Positions 24,801 through 35,963 of a stretch of 64,000 bases of DNA are shown here, piece by piece. The stretch is from Chalara sp. BL73 (Eukaryota; Ascomycota; Leotiomycetes; Helotiales). Made by a program: the position numbers and the translations under genes. The notes under the pieces were generated by a model. The model was not told the origin of the DNA, did not search any database, and saw nothing but the letters and a program-made list of their open reading frames with translations. Position 1 is the stretch's first letter. The number at the start of each line of letters is the position of its first letter. Location: assembly GCA_918026815.1 (NCBI GenBank), contig CAKJVC010000068.1:1984001-2048000 (forward strand). The letters are read 5' to 3'.

Positions 24801-26185
24801 ATTAAGGCCGAATTAGGGTGCAATTTCCCTTGCTACAGGAGGTTGAGAATTATCAAATACTTGTAAAGTGACTTGCCGTAGATGAGTCAGAGTCATAGCA
24901 TTGAACGTAGGAAAGGAAGTTAACACCCTGCTGCTGGCCCAGTATGGTCGGTCACAACACCCGATCCTGTATCTCGCTCTCGCTTATCATTGTAGGTTTA
25001 CAAAGCTATAATAAAACATAGACACATATTCTATGAGTCATAGCTGCGTAGTTGCTGACGATGATCCTTCATTAAACAGCTCATCATTATGTTTTTCTGG
25101 AATATGAAAGAAGTAAAAGATGGTCATGTGACAGGTTGTTCATTCGCAACAGCAGCGAAAATGCACATCTGTTTTCCTGGATGCCTGAAGGAAGGCACCT
25201 TATTGAGCCTTTTTGGTTTCAAAGAAGTGGCAAAGTGCCATTATCCGAGCTCATATTGCATGGGGGACCATTGAGGGTCAGAGACATGCACGACACTAAT
25301 GTAGGATCCATGCAACACTAATGCTTAATAAGAATACTTCGCGCCTTAGCCTTGGGCACAGACACAGGGTGAGATACCAATTCTTAGATGATAGGCGCAA
25401 GCAAAGCTCGAACAGAGAACCCCTTTGAACTGTTCTCAACCCAGTTGGGCATTAGCGTAGGTCAAAGGTGCTGTCATGTCTGATAATGGTGGCATCTACC
25501 GCATTAAATATAGTTAGAGGGGAGCAGCAATTATATTGCATACTCCTTAGTAGTTCTACGCCACGTTGACGGTTCTTATTCACCTCCTTCCCGCTATGCT
25601 GTCAAGTGCGCATGAGCTCCCACATGGCATTTACTGGCAGCTATTTCATTCCTTATATGAGTTTAATTCTTTTAGGACTTAGCTCTAATTAGGGAGGGTT
25701 TTTGAATTGGCGGTGGCTGTATTCTGTCTATCTAAAGTTAGAATTTCTCGTACATTCAATAGGTTATTTCAAGGCTGAGATAGAGGCAACGTATTTATGG
25801 CATTCTACGCATCTCAGATTGGACCATACAGTGTACTTTATAATATGGACATATTTTGGTTTGGTAGCTGCTGGGCTTTATTATTTAATGCTAGAATTAA
25901 GCTTGTGTCCGTATAAAATTGGATGGCTTTGAATTCCATTTTCCTTTCTATGGTTGTTCCACCCTTTTTCAACAACACCGTATTACACAATTCTTAAGTG
26001 AATGAAATAAATTAGAGAAAATACCTCGTTTGTGGTCATGATGCCTATCACTAAGCTCTCCTTTATAGCCACCTTGTTCATTTCGTAAGGTCTGAGATTA
26101 CCACTCGAGGTCTGGCGCAAATCCACTACACATCGGCATATCGAGCGACGCCGAGTCAAGCTTTTTGCAAACTATTGTAATGGCA
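21900..26185. other. Long gene-poor, stop-rich stretch (4.3 kb)
   Basis: No supported gene. Candidate ORFs at 22479-22772, 23693-23950, 24564-24764, 25089-25321 and 25702-25932 are under 100 codons and match nothing I recognise. Around 22500-22720 two frames alternate in a gene-like way and could be an unrecognisable relic. Much of the stretch is AT-rich, suggesting old, mutated DNA. Confidence 0.5.
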
Positions 26186-27576
26186 TCAATGCACTAGAGA
26201 TGTATCATAGGAGGTCCTGAACTTACAATCATCATCCTCCTTCCCTGTCTCCGTGAAACTAGTTTGTCTTGCCGCTGGTTGGATTTCATTGCCATCATTT
26301 TTTTCTTGCTTCAAGTGAGCTTGCAGAAGTTGATAGATTTGATCTTGTATTTCTGCTCATGTGTTAGCTAAGTTTATGGCTAGCACTGCATTGCCTACGA
26401 TCAGATGTTTCTTTTGTCGGCAGCTGTTTCTGCTTCCTCTTAATATTTTCGACCTCCTCTGAAATTGAACCTTCTATGGCTTTAATTGCCTCTTGCTTGA
26501 ATCTTCGTCTTGGGTGGTCTCTGTAGAGATTGCAGTCTATTGCAGATCTGTCTCTGGCCAGTGGCAGGACTCTCATTGTGACGATATACCCGGATTTGAA
26601 GTATCGTATGATTGCTGCCTGCGAAATGACCTTACAGGGATCACGACTGGGAAAGATGTGAAAAATTGAAGGAAATGCTGACCACCAGCTTCCAGAATAT
26701 TCCTCCAAATGTCTCTTACTTGCAAGTACTTGCACTATTTTCTTAAGATCAGCTACCTCTACCATAGGCTGTTAGGGATTAAAGTACCAGCAAGTTTCCA
26801 GTTGAAGTTGCCCTCAAATCTCCACTCCGCGAGCCAGCTCATCTTTTCCATATTTGTCGCTATTGTGTTGCCCAATATGTTTTCAATTTGCTCCTCTGCT
26901 GACAATTCTTTTGTCTGCAGGTTTACGAAGACGAGGCCTCTCCGAGTTTCGCTTTTTACTTCCCATAATCCATTCTCGTCTTTGTCAAAATCTAGTACAT
27001 TCTCGAACTCGGGTGCCTTGATTAGCTTTCCTTTGGTATCATAGCTCCAGCCATGGTATCTGCAGCCTAGTACTATGGAGCTCCCACAATTTTTCTTGGT
27101 GATTGCATACGCTCGATGGCGACAAACGTTATGAAATGCCCGTAATTGACCATCCTTCCCAAGAATAATAATAATTGAGAAGCCTGCGACCTCAAATGTG
27201 CGATAGTCGCCCGGCTTCTGAAATCTTGAAGCATGTGTAACATAAAGCCATGTCTAGAACTTTGTCAATAACAAGCCCATAACCTCATAATAATATTCAT
27301 TCAGCCCACCTTGCTGAATATCGCGCGTCGCTCTAACCGGAAGAGCCTCTCACTTGTCCACCAGCTGTGAGTGTATGTAGGCGACTCTGTCTGGTTCAAG
27401 ATGCCATGGGGTTTAGCGCTTCCTGAGATATCTAGGGCATCTCTATAGTCAGTCCCGACTATTCCCCATAACAAGAGCAGATGTGGTTTGCCATCTAAAA
27501 TATGCGAAGCTGTGTATACAATCGCACCTGCCAGTGCGAGGAACGCCAAAAAGAAAAGCGCTGCAAGCATGGGCAT
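26186..27576 (-). CDS. Rieske [2Fe-2S] oxygenase-like protein with N-terminal membrane anchor, degenerate catalytic half
   Basis: About 411 residues in four exons on the minus strand: 27576-27310, 27253-26788, 26734-26399 and 26352-26186; phases all agree. A hydrophobic N-terminal segment (MLAALFFLAFLALAGAIVY) looks like a membrane anchor or signal. The ERRAIFSKTWLYVTH block and then the Rieske domain follow: C133-R-H135 and C153-x2-H156 (HNVCRHRAYA, LGCRYHGWSYD), complete ligands for a [2Fe-2S] cluster. The ring-hydroxylating fold continues (GLVFVN, GNFNWKLAV), but the usual Glu/Asp-x2-His-x4-His mononuclear iron site expected just after NWK is absent. The last exon may be shortened by a good donor (GTAAGT) near 26223, leaving the exact C-terminus open. 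Role: an electron-transfer partner or an atypical oxygenase. It is divergent from the gene at 28348. Confidence 0.8.
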
Positions 27577-28347
27577 TGCGCAAAGAACGTATTATTCAAC
27601 CTTTACAGATGTAGTTGTCTTGACGGAAGATTTTTGAATTTGAATGTACTCTGCGCTCGTCTGAGATTATCATATCTTTGGAACTGGGCCTTCTGCTTTT
27701 CTATGGCTGGCCACCTGAAGTCCTGCCCAGAGCGGAATGCTTCTGTTTGGCATTTGATGCCCAAGAATGGTGCATGTCATGTTCCACTGCACTCCTAATT
27801 AGCGTCTTTATTCCCAAGCCTAGTTGAAATCGAAAGTAAATAATACCTCCACTTAAGGCTCATACGTCCAGCCGCCGGCCAAATCTCCAATCGTGTCTCT
27901 GTACTCTCCCCACCCAATTGCAAGGATCTTGTGTCACGGATCGCGTGCCAAGTATGGATGCAATGAAATCTCTCTGAAGTTGATTTGCTGATGTAGTGCC
28001 ACATCTCCAAAGCCTATCGCTACCAGATTCCTGGCCTCATACTTGTTGTTTAATCCCTAATTAGGTCCCATCTTGCTGGATCGCATTACTGAATTAGGAG
28101 TAGTATCAAACACACGACATTATCAATGCAGCAATCACTTCGGACTCACTTTGACAACTTCCTACCTACGTCTTTCCAATTGATTTCATTTCTCGTATTC
28201 AGCTGTGGGTCAATTATTTCTGGAATTCATGGCCTTGGAATATATAATTTTTGTAGCGCCATTATTGCTCTGTTGCACAAGCCTAGCACTGCTTCGTCTT
28301 TCATACTATATTTTAGTTCCATAATTTTAAGATTTTGAAATCTCGAC
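27577..28347. promoter_or_regulatory. Shared divergent promoter region of two Rieske-family genes
   Basis: The 771 bases between the two start codons, which point away from each other, should hold both promoters. No binding site was identified. Minus-strand fragments at 27795-28010 read partly open but are broken by stops and match no family I know. Confidence 0.45.
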
Positions 28348-29500
28348 ATGGTGGCTCTAACGAGAACTTTGCCAGCGTCATGGTTTTGCAGTCCAGCGTT
28401 ATACCAAGTGGAGCGGCGTGCAGTGTTCCTCAAAGTATTTGTCTTATGTTTCAATCCTTGGTAATTAAACACTGACATCGATAGTCATGGTATTTTCTTG
28501 GCCCAGTAACCCGGTTCAAGGATTCTACTGGGCCTACAATCTACGAAATTGCTCAGGTAATCCTGGTGGTGGAAAATCAGACAGAAGGTTTATACGATCC
28601 CAAAACCTGCGGTATTACTGTTACCGCCCAGGATAAGAGTGTAAAGACTAGAAGTCATTTAACACCCAGCGGATTATTATTTGCGACTCTGAGTGAAGAC
28701 ACGCCAAGCTTCGAAGAATTCTTTGAAGGCCTTGAAGATCTCACAAACAAGGTTGATTTCACAAAGCTTCCGCATCGCCGAAGCATCTCATACGAGGGTA
28801 GATTCAATTGGAAGACAATGTGCGTGGTGTTACCTTAATGTCATCATCGGTCATTAACTAACATCAGCTAAATAGGATCGATGGGTTTCAAGAATGTCTT
28901 CATTGCCAATATACACACCCTACCTTCTCAAAGTTCTATCCTCCAACGTTTTACTCTGTGACCAACCATAAGAACTTCTCACAGCATATAGCTGACCCAT
29001 CCAAAGCTGAAGATGGACTGTTCTTGTACTTCTTTCCGATTTGCACCTTGAATGTGTATGGGGGTGGCATGTCATCATTTCGAACCCTTCCATCTACGAA
29101 CCCAGGAGTTTCGAGGATGGAGTTTGATTACTATCATTCCGGCACTAATGAAGAATTTGAAGAGTTAGTACATCTTATTTTGCTGCTGGAATTTGTGGCG
29201 ATGCGCGCTTGCCTTGTTCTCTGTGCACTGATGGGCTGACTTTGGAAAAGATACTTCAAATTCGTGCGTCAGGTTGCCATGGAAGATTTTGAGCTTTGCG
29301 AGATTGCGCAAGCTAATTTAGAGCGTGGCGTATATAGTGAGGGCATCTTGAACCCAGTGAAAGAAAATGGAGTGGCTTTCTATCAACAACGGGTACGCCA
29401 AGCAGTCAGAGAGTGTTTCGAGCAAGATGAAGGGGAGAAGAAGATCTCAAAGTTCACGCAGGGAAAGGTTGCTGAAGCTTCGAAAGCACTATGCGTATAG
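28348..29500 (+). CDS. Rieske-oxygenase-family catalytic domain protein lacking the Rieske cluster
   Basis: 319 residues in four exons: 28348-28434, 28485-28819, 28876-29163 and 29251-29500, all in phase. The N-terminus has the family opening (LPASWFCSPALYQVERRAVF, then SWYFLGPVTRF and YEIAQVILVVEN). Where a [2Fe-2S] domain with CxH and CxxH should follow, only about 24 residues are present before TRSHLTPSGLLFATLS. The catalytic half is well kept: RFNWKTMIDGFQECLHCQYTH supplies E147, H150 and H155 (His-x4-His), the mononuclear non-haem iron ligands. NVYGGGMSSFR and RQVAMEDFELCE, which probably has the third acidic ligand, follow. Normal family members have about 400-420 residues; the shortfall of about 90 equals one Rieske domain. 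The missing domain is not hidden in another exon, because exon 2 is continuous there. Confidence 0.82.
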
Positions 29501-29552
29501 CATAACGGGGAGGTCAAGAATTTGTAGTGATATATGACAGTCGGTTTTTTTT

Positions 29553-29570
29553 GGGGGGGGGGGGGGGGGG
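29553..29570 (+). repeat. Homopolymer G run (18 nt)
   Basis: T8 followed by 18 G just after the Rieske-family gene; the length may be unreliable. Confidence 0.9.
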
Positions 29571-31590
29571 CAGCATAGGCCAACAGCTTCTAAGCGCAAA
29601 AGAGAGGCATCGCGTTATAACATCGAATATATGGAAAGCTTTTAGTTACATAATCCTTGCTACACGTATCTTTCGAAATTTAACTTTGTAATAAGTCTAA
29701 TATTGTATTAAGCTATAGCTAATAGTGGCACTGGATTTCACAGCGTTTTGAGCTATCAGGGTTTTTTACAATCGCGGATCCTTGGCCGTCATAAGGCTGC
29801 TGATTTAAGATACTAGACCAAAATAGAACCAAAAAGCTTATTAGAAAATATGAGTTTATACAACCTTTTTTGGTTGATACTTAAAGCAGGAATGCGTAGC
29901 CTATATCTGTGCCTAGTACCCTAGCATTGAGGCTTACGCATTTGAGAGTCAGGGCAAGAGACCGCCGTCCCTCCAACGCCGTAAGCGCCTAGTCTATAAT
30001 CCGGGCCCTCTCTTTTATGAAGCACCTGTTTCTAGCCAGAAGAACGAGTCGATCATGGACCGATTGGCCACTGTTGTAACAGCTGAGCACTTCTATCAAC
30101 AACCGCCGAGGCAAAGTGATCTGTAGTGGTAAAAGAGACTTAATTTCCACTGAGAACTATGAAGGAGAACAAATATAAATATGTAGAGTATTCCATTGTT
30201 GAAGTAGTACACATTTCTTCGCTTCGACAACTCACTTGCCTCCACTACTATCATCAAACCTTGAATTCCATTACCTTTACAGAAGACTACTCTCTGTACA
30301 TCTACACAATTAATTCCCACCCAAGATATCTGACAACCCAATCTTCCCCTGTAAGCTTCAGAACCTTTCCGCTAAATGTGAGATAGCCATTTTCTAATAT
30401 TATACCGGCACTCTCAAAAACAACGCATTGCCCCGAGTGCGGACAATCGAAATACGATAAGATAAGGCGAACGCCTTGTGGCAAATGCTCTGGAAGCTAT
30501 AGAGGCTACAACATCTCGCCTACCGCTAAGGACTGTTCGGGGTCAAATTGTCAGTGGTGGAGCCAAGTGGAGCGATCCCAACTAAAACTGCGATGATTGC
30601 TAAGGAACGGACAAGAAACTTACCCGCTGCGACCAACGCGGTTGTGTCAATGGTTATATGGAGTATTCGTGCAAGGATGATTTCCATGTCTAAGGGAAAG
30701 GGATTAGCGGCTGCGTATTCTAAAATGGGCAGCAGGCATTGAATAGGCAATGAGGTTTATTGGGTTTCGGTTTCGCATTTTTGTTGTTCCTAGAATCATG
30801 TAGGTTCTAGTCAACATCAATATGCCCTATAACCAATTTTGAGGTCTCTCAAGTCATCGTTCATCATTAGGGGCAGTGAGTTGCTCCCCCAACCTCTTTT
30901 TTTAATCTTTTTTACTGGGTTTCATGAACGATGAAATTATTAACGCCAAATATCTGCCTTTCAAAATCACTTTTGAATGCTTGTGGTGTATTTGCTTAGC
31001 ATCGGTGCTATATCGCGGTCAGCCATCGAATCCACAAGGCAACGGAGGTATTGATATAGCTATTCCTCACAAACGGCAGGGCAGTACTAGCAATCAGGAT
31101 GTCGAGTCAGTTTCCCCATTGCAAATTGGCCAGCTGCCTCGACACAGTTCCATATAATTGACAGATCTAGCTTTGGAAACTGGCTACTCTTGGGCCTTTT
31201 AGAACTCGATATAATCTAGCACTTCTTTACAAACTCGTCTAGTTTGCCCTTCGATCACGAAATTGTATGTTCTTTAGCACTTAGGGCAGACGAGCAGGAG
31301 AGCGGTCTCCTTGCTAATACTCATTGCTCTTCTGCATATACGGCTTATTGTCACGAAAACTAAAATGTTTTACAATTGTTTGACTTGCCCTGTCACCATA
31401 GCGATCTTTCTGGAGAGGTTCAGAAAGTTGTCGGTAGGGCTCATGGCCGCGTCAATGGTTAGCAGGCTAGGCCTGTTTAAATGGCATACCAAAGCACAAA
31501 AGAGACCTACGTCATGCTGTAGTGATTCTCTAATAAGATTAATAAATCGTCTATTTCTTAATTACACAGGACTAGTGGTGGTCATAATTG

Positions 31591-31636
31591 AATGATCACT
31601 TTAGGCGAGATTTGTTTGCAGATTAAAGTGATCATT
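31591..31636. repeat. Perfect 13-bp inverted repeat with 20-nt loop
   Basis: AATGATCACTTTA at 31591-31603 is repeated as its exact reverse complement TAAAGTGATCATT at 31624-31636. It could be a hairpin, a palindromic regulatory site or the end of a tiny transposon remnant. No flanking duplication is evident. Confidence 0.7.
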
Positions 31637-31977
31637 TACAGACCGTCACTTTCCAACCTAAGAACACACCTCCTAACTAGCACTCTACACACTCTTGATC
31701 AACATCTTTACGTCCCTCCTGACGCTCCTTCACTACCTTTCTCCGCTTGCGGGCGACAATAGTCGTCGCAAGAAGGCAAAGATTCGTGGAAGGAGCTCCA
31801 AGAGCGAACTCTAGCTCTTAACAATGTGTGAAGCTGATTTAGATGTTACGGTTATAACATTATGCCCAGTATGAGTCGTATATTGGCGAGCCGGTAAGCT
31901 GACGAGCTGTGCGTACATGCTATAGTAGATGAGGGGTAGTAATAAGCTCCAAATCGAAGCTAACGCTATGTTCCTAG

Positions 31978-33428
31978 ATACAAGTCGATCATCGCATACC
32001 TACCGGCGAATAACTTGCCAAACCCCGCTGCTGCACTTAGGGCAGAGTTGAGGCTTGGGAGCGGTATCTTCGATGAAGCGATAACAACGAAATACGAAAC
32101 ATTGTTGGAGGAAAAATGGACCACTATTGTCCGGTTGCAGATAAAAGCATGTCTCTACTGCAGATTCTCCATTTTGTTTATTATACATGCCCACCGCTGC
32201 TAGAGCAATGCCTATCTAGTTTCTATCATAGGCATTAGACCTCGAGTCCGAAACGCGGCATTACAATCGAGCTCGATAATGCGACAAGTACTTCCCTTTC
32301 CAGGCGTAACCCAGACCCAGCTTCTTGGCTACCTAGATCCCCTCCTCGACATTCTCTAGAATCACACCGAGATACCATAAACTGCGTTTGCCTTCCATCC
32401 AATATTCTCCTCTGTTGCCTTCGACTCGGATGATTACACTTTCAAAGTATGGGACTGGGAACTTGGCGAACTCGAAAGTACGATCAAAGGCCATACGAGA
32501 CCAGTACTGGATGTCGACTATGGTGGGTCCAGAGGCGGTATCCTTCTGGCATCCTGCAGCTCCGACTCGAAAATCAAGCTGTGGAATCCGGCGGACGATT
32601 ACAAGAACATTCGAAGTTTACCAGGTCATGATCACAGCGTCGGTGCTATCCATTTCACACCTTCCGGAGTTGCTGGCGCGCCGCCATCTGGAAGCTTACT
32701 TGTTAGCGCAAGCCGGGACAAGTCTAAAGATATGGGGCATCACCACCGGGTATTTCGTGAAGACACTGCAGGGCAATACTGGCTGGGTACGAGCTGTTTA
32801 CCCCTCGCTTGATAGACGTTTCCTCATTTCGACTACCAATAACACGACCACCTAGTTTATCTCTGCCTCGGATTCGGAATGCAAGCAGACAATGGTTAGC
32901 CATGAGCACTATAATTAATACTGCACACTTGCTCCGCCTTCATCTTACCAGTATTTGGCACCGCTGGCTGGACTGAAGAAGTCCCCACCTGCAAGTAGCA
33001 CAGCAGAGCTTATGGCTACTGGGTCTCGAGACAAGACTATCAAACTCTGGGATGCTCGCGGGATATGCCTCAGGACACTAGTAGGCCATGATAACTAGAT
33101 GAAGGCGCTCGTCTTTCACGCCAGCGGCAAACATCTCCTTTCGGTATCAGATGGCAAGACGCTACGGTGCTGGGATCTAGCCCAAGAAGGTAAGTGCGTC
33201 AAGGTGCTCAGCGACGCCCATGAGCGCTTCGTCAGCTGTCTGAGATATGCTCCTGGAATTGTGAAGGATATATCTGTGGTCTCCAACGGCGTTTCTGAAG
33301 CGCAAAATGGCGAAAGCAATGGGGTGCCGAAGAGCAAGGGGACCGGAGCGGCTATCCCCGATGTGCAAATCTGCTGCGTTATCGCTACGGGAGGTGTGGA
33401 TTCGAAGTTAAGGATCTTCGCGAATTGA
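31978..33428 (+). pseudogene. PAC1/LIS1 (NudF) nuclear distribution protein, pseudogene
   Basis: Fungal PAC1 (NudF) is a WD40 dynein regulator needed for nuclear migration. Almost its whole body is recognisable, in broken frames. The LisH part is [20 protein letters not shown], then [21 protein letters not shown]40 pieces follow: [84 protein letters not shown] and a final [14 protein letters not shown]. Frameshifts are needed near 32385 and 32725. In-frame stops occur at 32853 and 33096; the latter stands where the family has Trp (HDNW), a TGG to TAG change. The intron after VRLQ is still present but its donor reads ATAAAA instead of GTAAAA. Retained introns mean a DNA-level copy, not a retroposed one. 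The functional gene must lie elsewhere. Confidence 0.88.
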
Positions 33429-34599
33429 GTGGCAAGAGATGACCTAGAGGAGATAGATTTGACGCTGCTGCTTGTGCGTCTCCCGGCAGACCGTAAAGGC
33501 GGTTGTGAGATGAGAGGGTGTTATAAACGCTTTCAAGATGCCACAAAATCAGATAGATACCTCGATATTCCATGAGCGATATCAACGTTTTATGAAAAAA
33601 ACTACTTTTACAAAGTTTTACAATAGTTGCCACGTTGAAAGAAATAGTTATTAATTGTACCAAATTTTCTGCAAGTAAAGCATTAAATTCGTTTTTTGCC
33701 TTTTTTTAAAATAAGAGAAATAGTTGTAAAGTTCATAGAGTACTGTAACACAAGCCAGCTCCTATTGATACAACGACTAGTCTCTACCCTTCTTACTATG
33801 GCCCGTGCTCTCTACTTATACCCTCCCCTGGCAACCTTTACATACCGAAACCTAGAGCTTCGACCGGCCCCTATTACCACTTAGCACATGACATTACTGC
33901 ATCTGACAAAAGCCGAGTTGCTAGTTAATTTATACATGCTTAAAGCTAGTTAACTTGAAATTAAAATTAAAGTATATGTAAAAATGAATTACAAGCCGCA
34001 AAATGGGGAAAAAAGCTGTAACTTATATAAAGAATTAATTAATTAACTACTTTGCTTTAAGTGTATTGTAAATATCACGAATCCAATCCTTGGGCCTTGT
34101 CAGTTCTACTACAAGAATGCTAAACTAAGGAGAAGGTTGAGGATGGAGAATCATGATGATGAGTGGATCACGTGTTTAGGTAAGTGAAAGCACTTTACGT
34201 GACAATTTTGAAAATGTAATATAAATGTTCAACGTATAAAGTAAAATAAAAGCTAATAAAACTTGACTTTTTCTACTAGAAAAATCATTAAATCAAAAAC
34301 TGTTGTACTTTTAAGTTTTTGGTTTAATCTCGGAATGTTGTTTTAGATAAATCGTAAAAGTTTTTGCTCCACTTTTAGCCCAAAAACACTTTCTAAAATG
34401 CGAAATACATTTTCCTGATATTATTTTGATAAAATAATTGCTAAGATCTGCACATATTGCAAAGGTTAGAACAAGGCTTTATCTTGTAGCTAATTGCGAA
34501 TTGTTCAAAGTTCAGTTGATAGCCTAGGTCCCTGACTTTCGTAGTTCTCTTGGCTCCAAAACGGAGTATTCCTTCCAACTCTACTCCATGATGCTTCGT
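33429..34599. other. AT-rich gene-free stretch
   Basis: Strongly AT-rich, especially 33900-34450, with stops in all frames. No transposon ends could be paired by eye. Confidence 0.5.
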
Positions 34600-34900
34600 C
34601 GCAGTTATTTCTTCAGGCCGAAAGCCAAAACCGTCTATATTGTAGCTGAGTTGACCGATATGTTCCGCTTTGAAACTAGGCGGGAATTCTCATCACAAAA
34701 CAGTCGACATCAAAGTTGACGTTCTTGCTAAATGGCTGACAGAAGTTTTCATCTCCAACAATTCATGATACTTGATTCCTCTTAGGCAATCTCTAGAGGG
34801 GTTTTCTATAGATCTTGAGCCCCCCGCCCCGTGAATCGCTGCAAGTGTGCAAGTTTGGTCGTACTGATGCTTGTCCGGAGAAGGTGATCGAGGCAACGGG
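34600..34900 (-). pseudogene. 2EXR-family relic
   Basis: On the minus strand a frame reading VNFDVDCFVMRIP (about 34690-34730) matches the VNFDVDSF / VNFDVDIF strand of the intact 2EXR genes downstream. Just upstream, in another frame, is SRDCLRGIKYHELLEMK, resembling the RESRxEALRYYEL block that precedes it in the family. A frame change and following stops indicate a broken fragment. The signature EXR segment itself was not found. Confidence 0.4.
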
Positions 34901-35963
34901 CAGTGGTGCTAAGTGCGATCAAGGCCACAGCAATGGTGGAGCCCAATACCCACACAACTTGAGGTAACTAATTGAACATTTCTAGGTCGCCTAGCCGCTC
35001 GGTGCCAGGCCATCAATCCGGGCAATTTTGGCTCTTTTGGCAATTCTGAGAACCAATGATATTCTCTTGTAACTTTTGGGACATCCACCTGAAACCGTGG
35101 AAGGACAGCTAGAGTGCAACTAATCTGGGACTCTTGAATTGGAGTTGAGAAGAGCGTGCAAGGTTATGTAGGCTCGTATCAAATTCCATATTATATTTTC
35201 TTCCTGGAACGTCGTATGTTAGACTGATAACACTACTCCGAAGCGAATAAAAGGGAACTAAAGTAGTTTCACGCGGGAGAATATGAAAAATATTTCTCAC
35301 AGCCAGCCCTCCTTCGCCTGTTCTTGCTTTACCTTCCCAATTTCTGTGAAATAAAACTCGGTCAGGTTGACCAAATAAAGAAGATCTGTCTAATTTGGCT
35401 AGCCATAGTCGTCTTCAATGCGGGCTAGTGACTTCATCTTTCCAACGGAGAAAGTACCAGGTGTCATTGCCTCAGATTGGAGATGGATCTATTTCAACTG
35501 TAAAACAAGAAGGGCTTTCTCCAATAGATTTCTGTAGGCACTCGTAGATCGAAGTTGTTGAATTCAGTGTCCGTCTCCTAACGGCCCAGTTCACCCAAGA
35601 TAGCCCGAAGCCAAATACAGCCACGTGCCTAGCCAAGTAAGCTTTACAAATGGAAATGTATTGTTAGCGATTCTTGCCCACCGCCTTTTTTAGTTTTTGA
35701 ATTCCCTTCTGTAGCAATCCACAGCCGCATCTCTTTGAAGCACAAAACTATCTCCTCCAAGTTTGTTTGTTCACTGAAATCATCATAGCACCCTGTGTGC
35801 GTCAGATTCTAGTTCATGCTCTTTCAGAATCTGCAGCTGTATTCCCCTGAACTCTCCTCGAGCATTGACTGGCAGTCGTGCATCCTACGCTGGTTTGAGC
35901 CCATCGAACAAACCCAACCTGTATCTCGAGTATTCATATACGTTGGACCAAGGATATATAACA
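34901..35963. other. Intergenic before 2EXR gene cluster
   Basis: Small ORFs only, none recognisable. The last 200 bases stay open in the frame of the next gene but contain no in-frame ATG before 35964. Confidence 0.5.

Larger units (their letters stand above)
29501..31977. other. Gene-poor stretch between Rieske gene and PAC1 relic
   Basis: No supported gene. It contains a G18 run, a short Cys-rich open frame (about 30390-30590) with CPECG...CGKC and more Cys but no good start, and a 13-bp inverted repeat at 31591-31636. Other ORFs (30924-31157, 31311-31595) have no recognisable motif. Confidence 0.5.

Noticed and set aside
28227..28478. Minus-strand ORF of 83 codons over the first exon of the Rieske-less gene
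   Set aside because: The plus strand there is explained by a conserved exon (ASWFCSPALYQVERR) with good splice sites; the antisense frame matches nothing.
32388..33428. Functional WD40 gene
   Set aside because: Stops at 32853 and 33096 and frameshifts interrupt it, and these are not removable by introns; called as a pseudogene.
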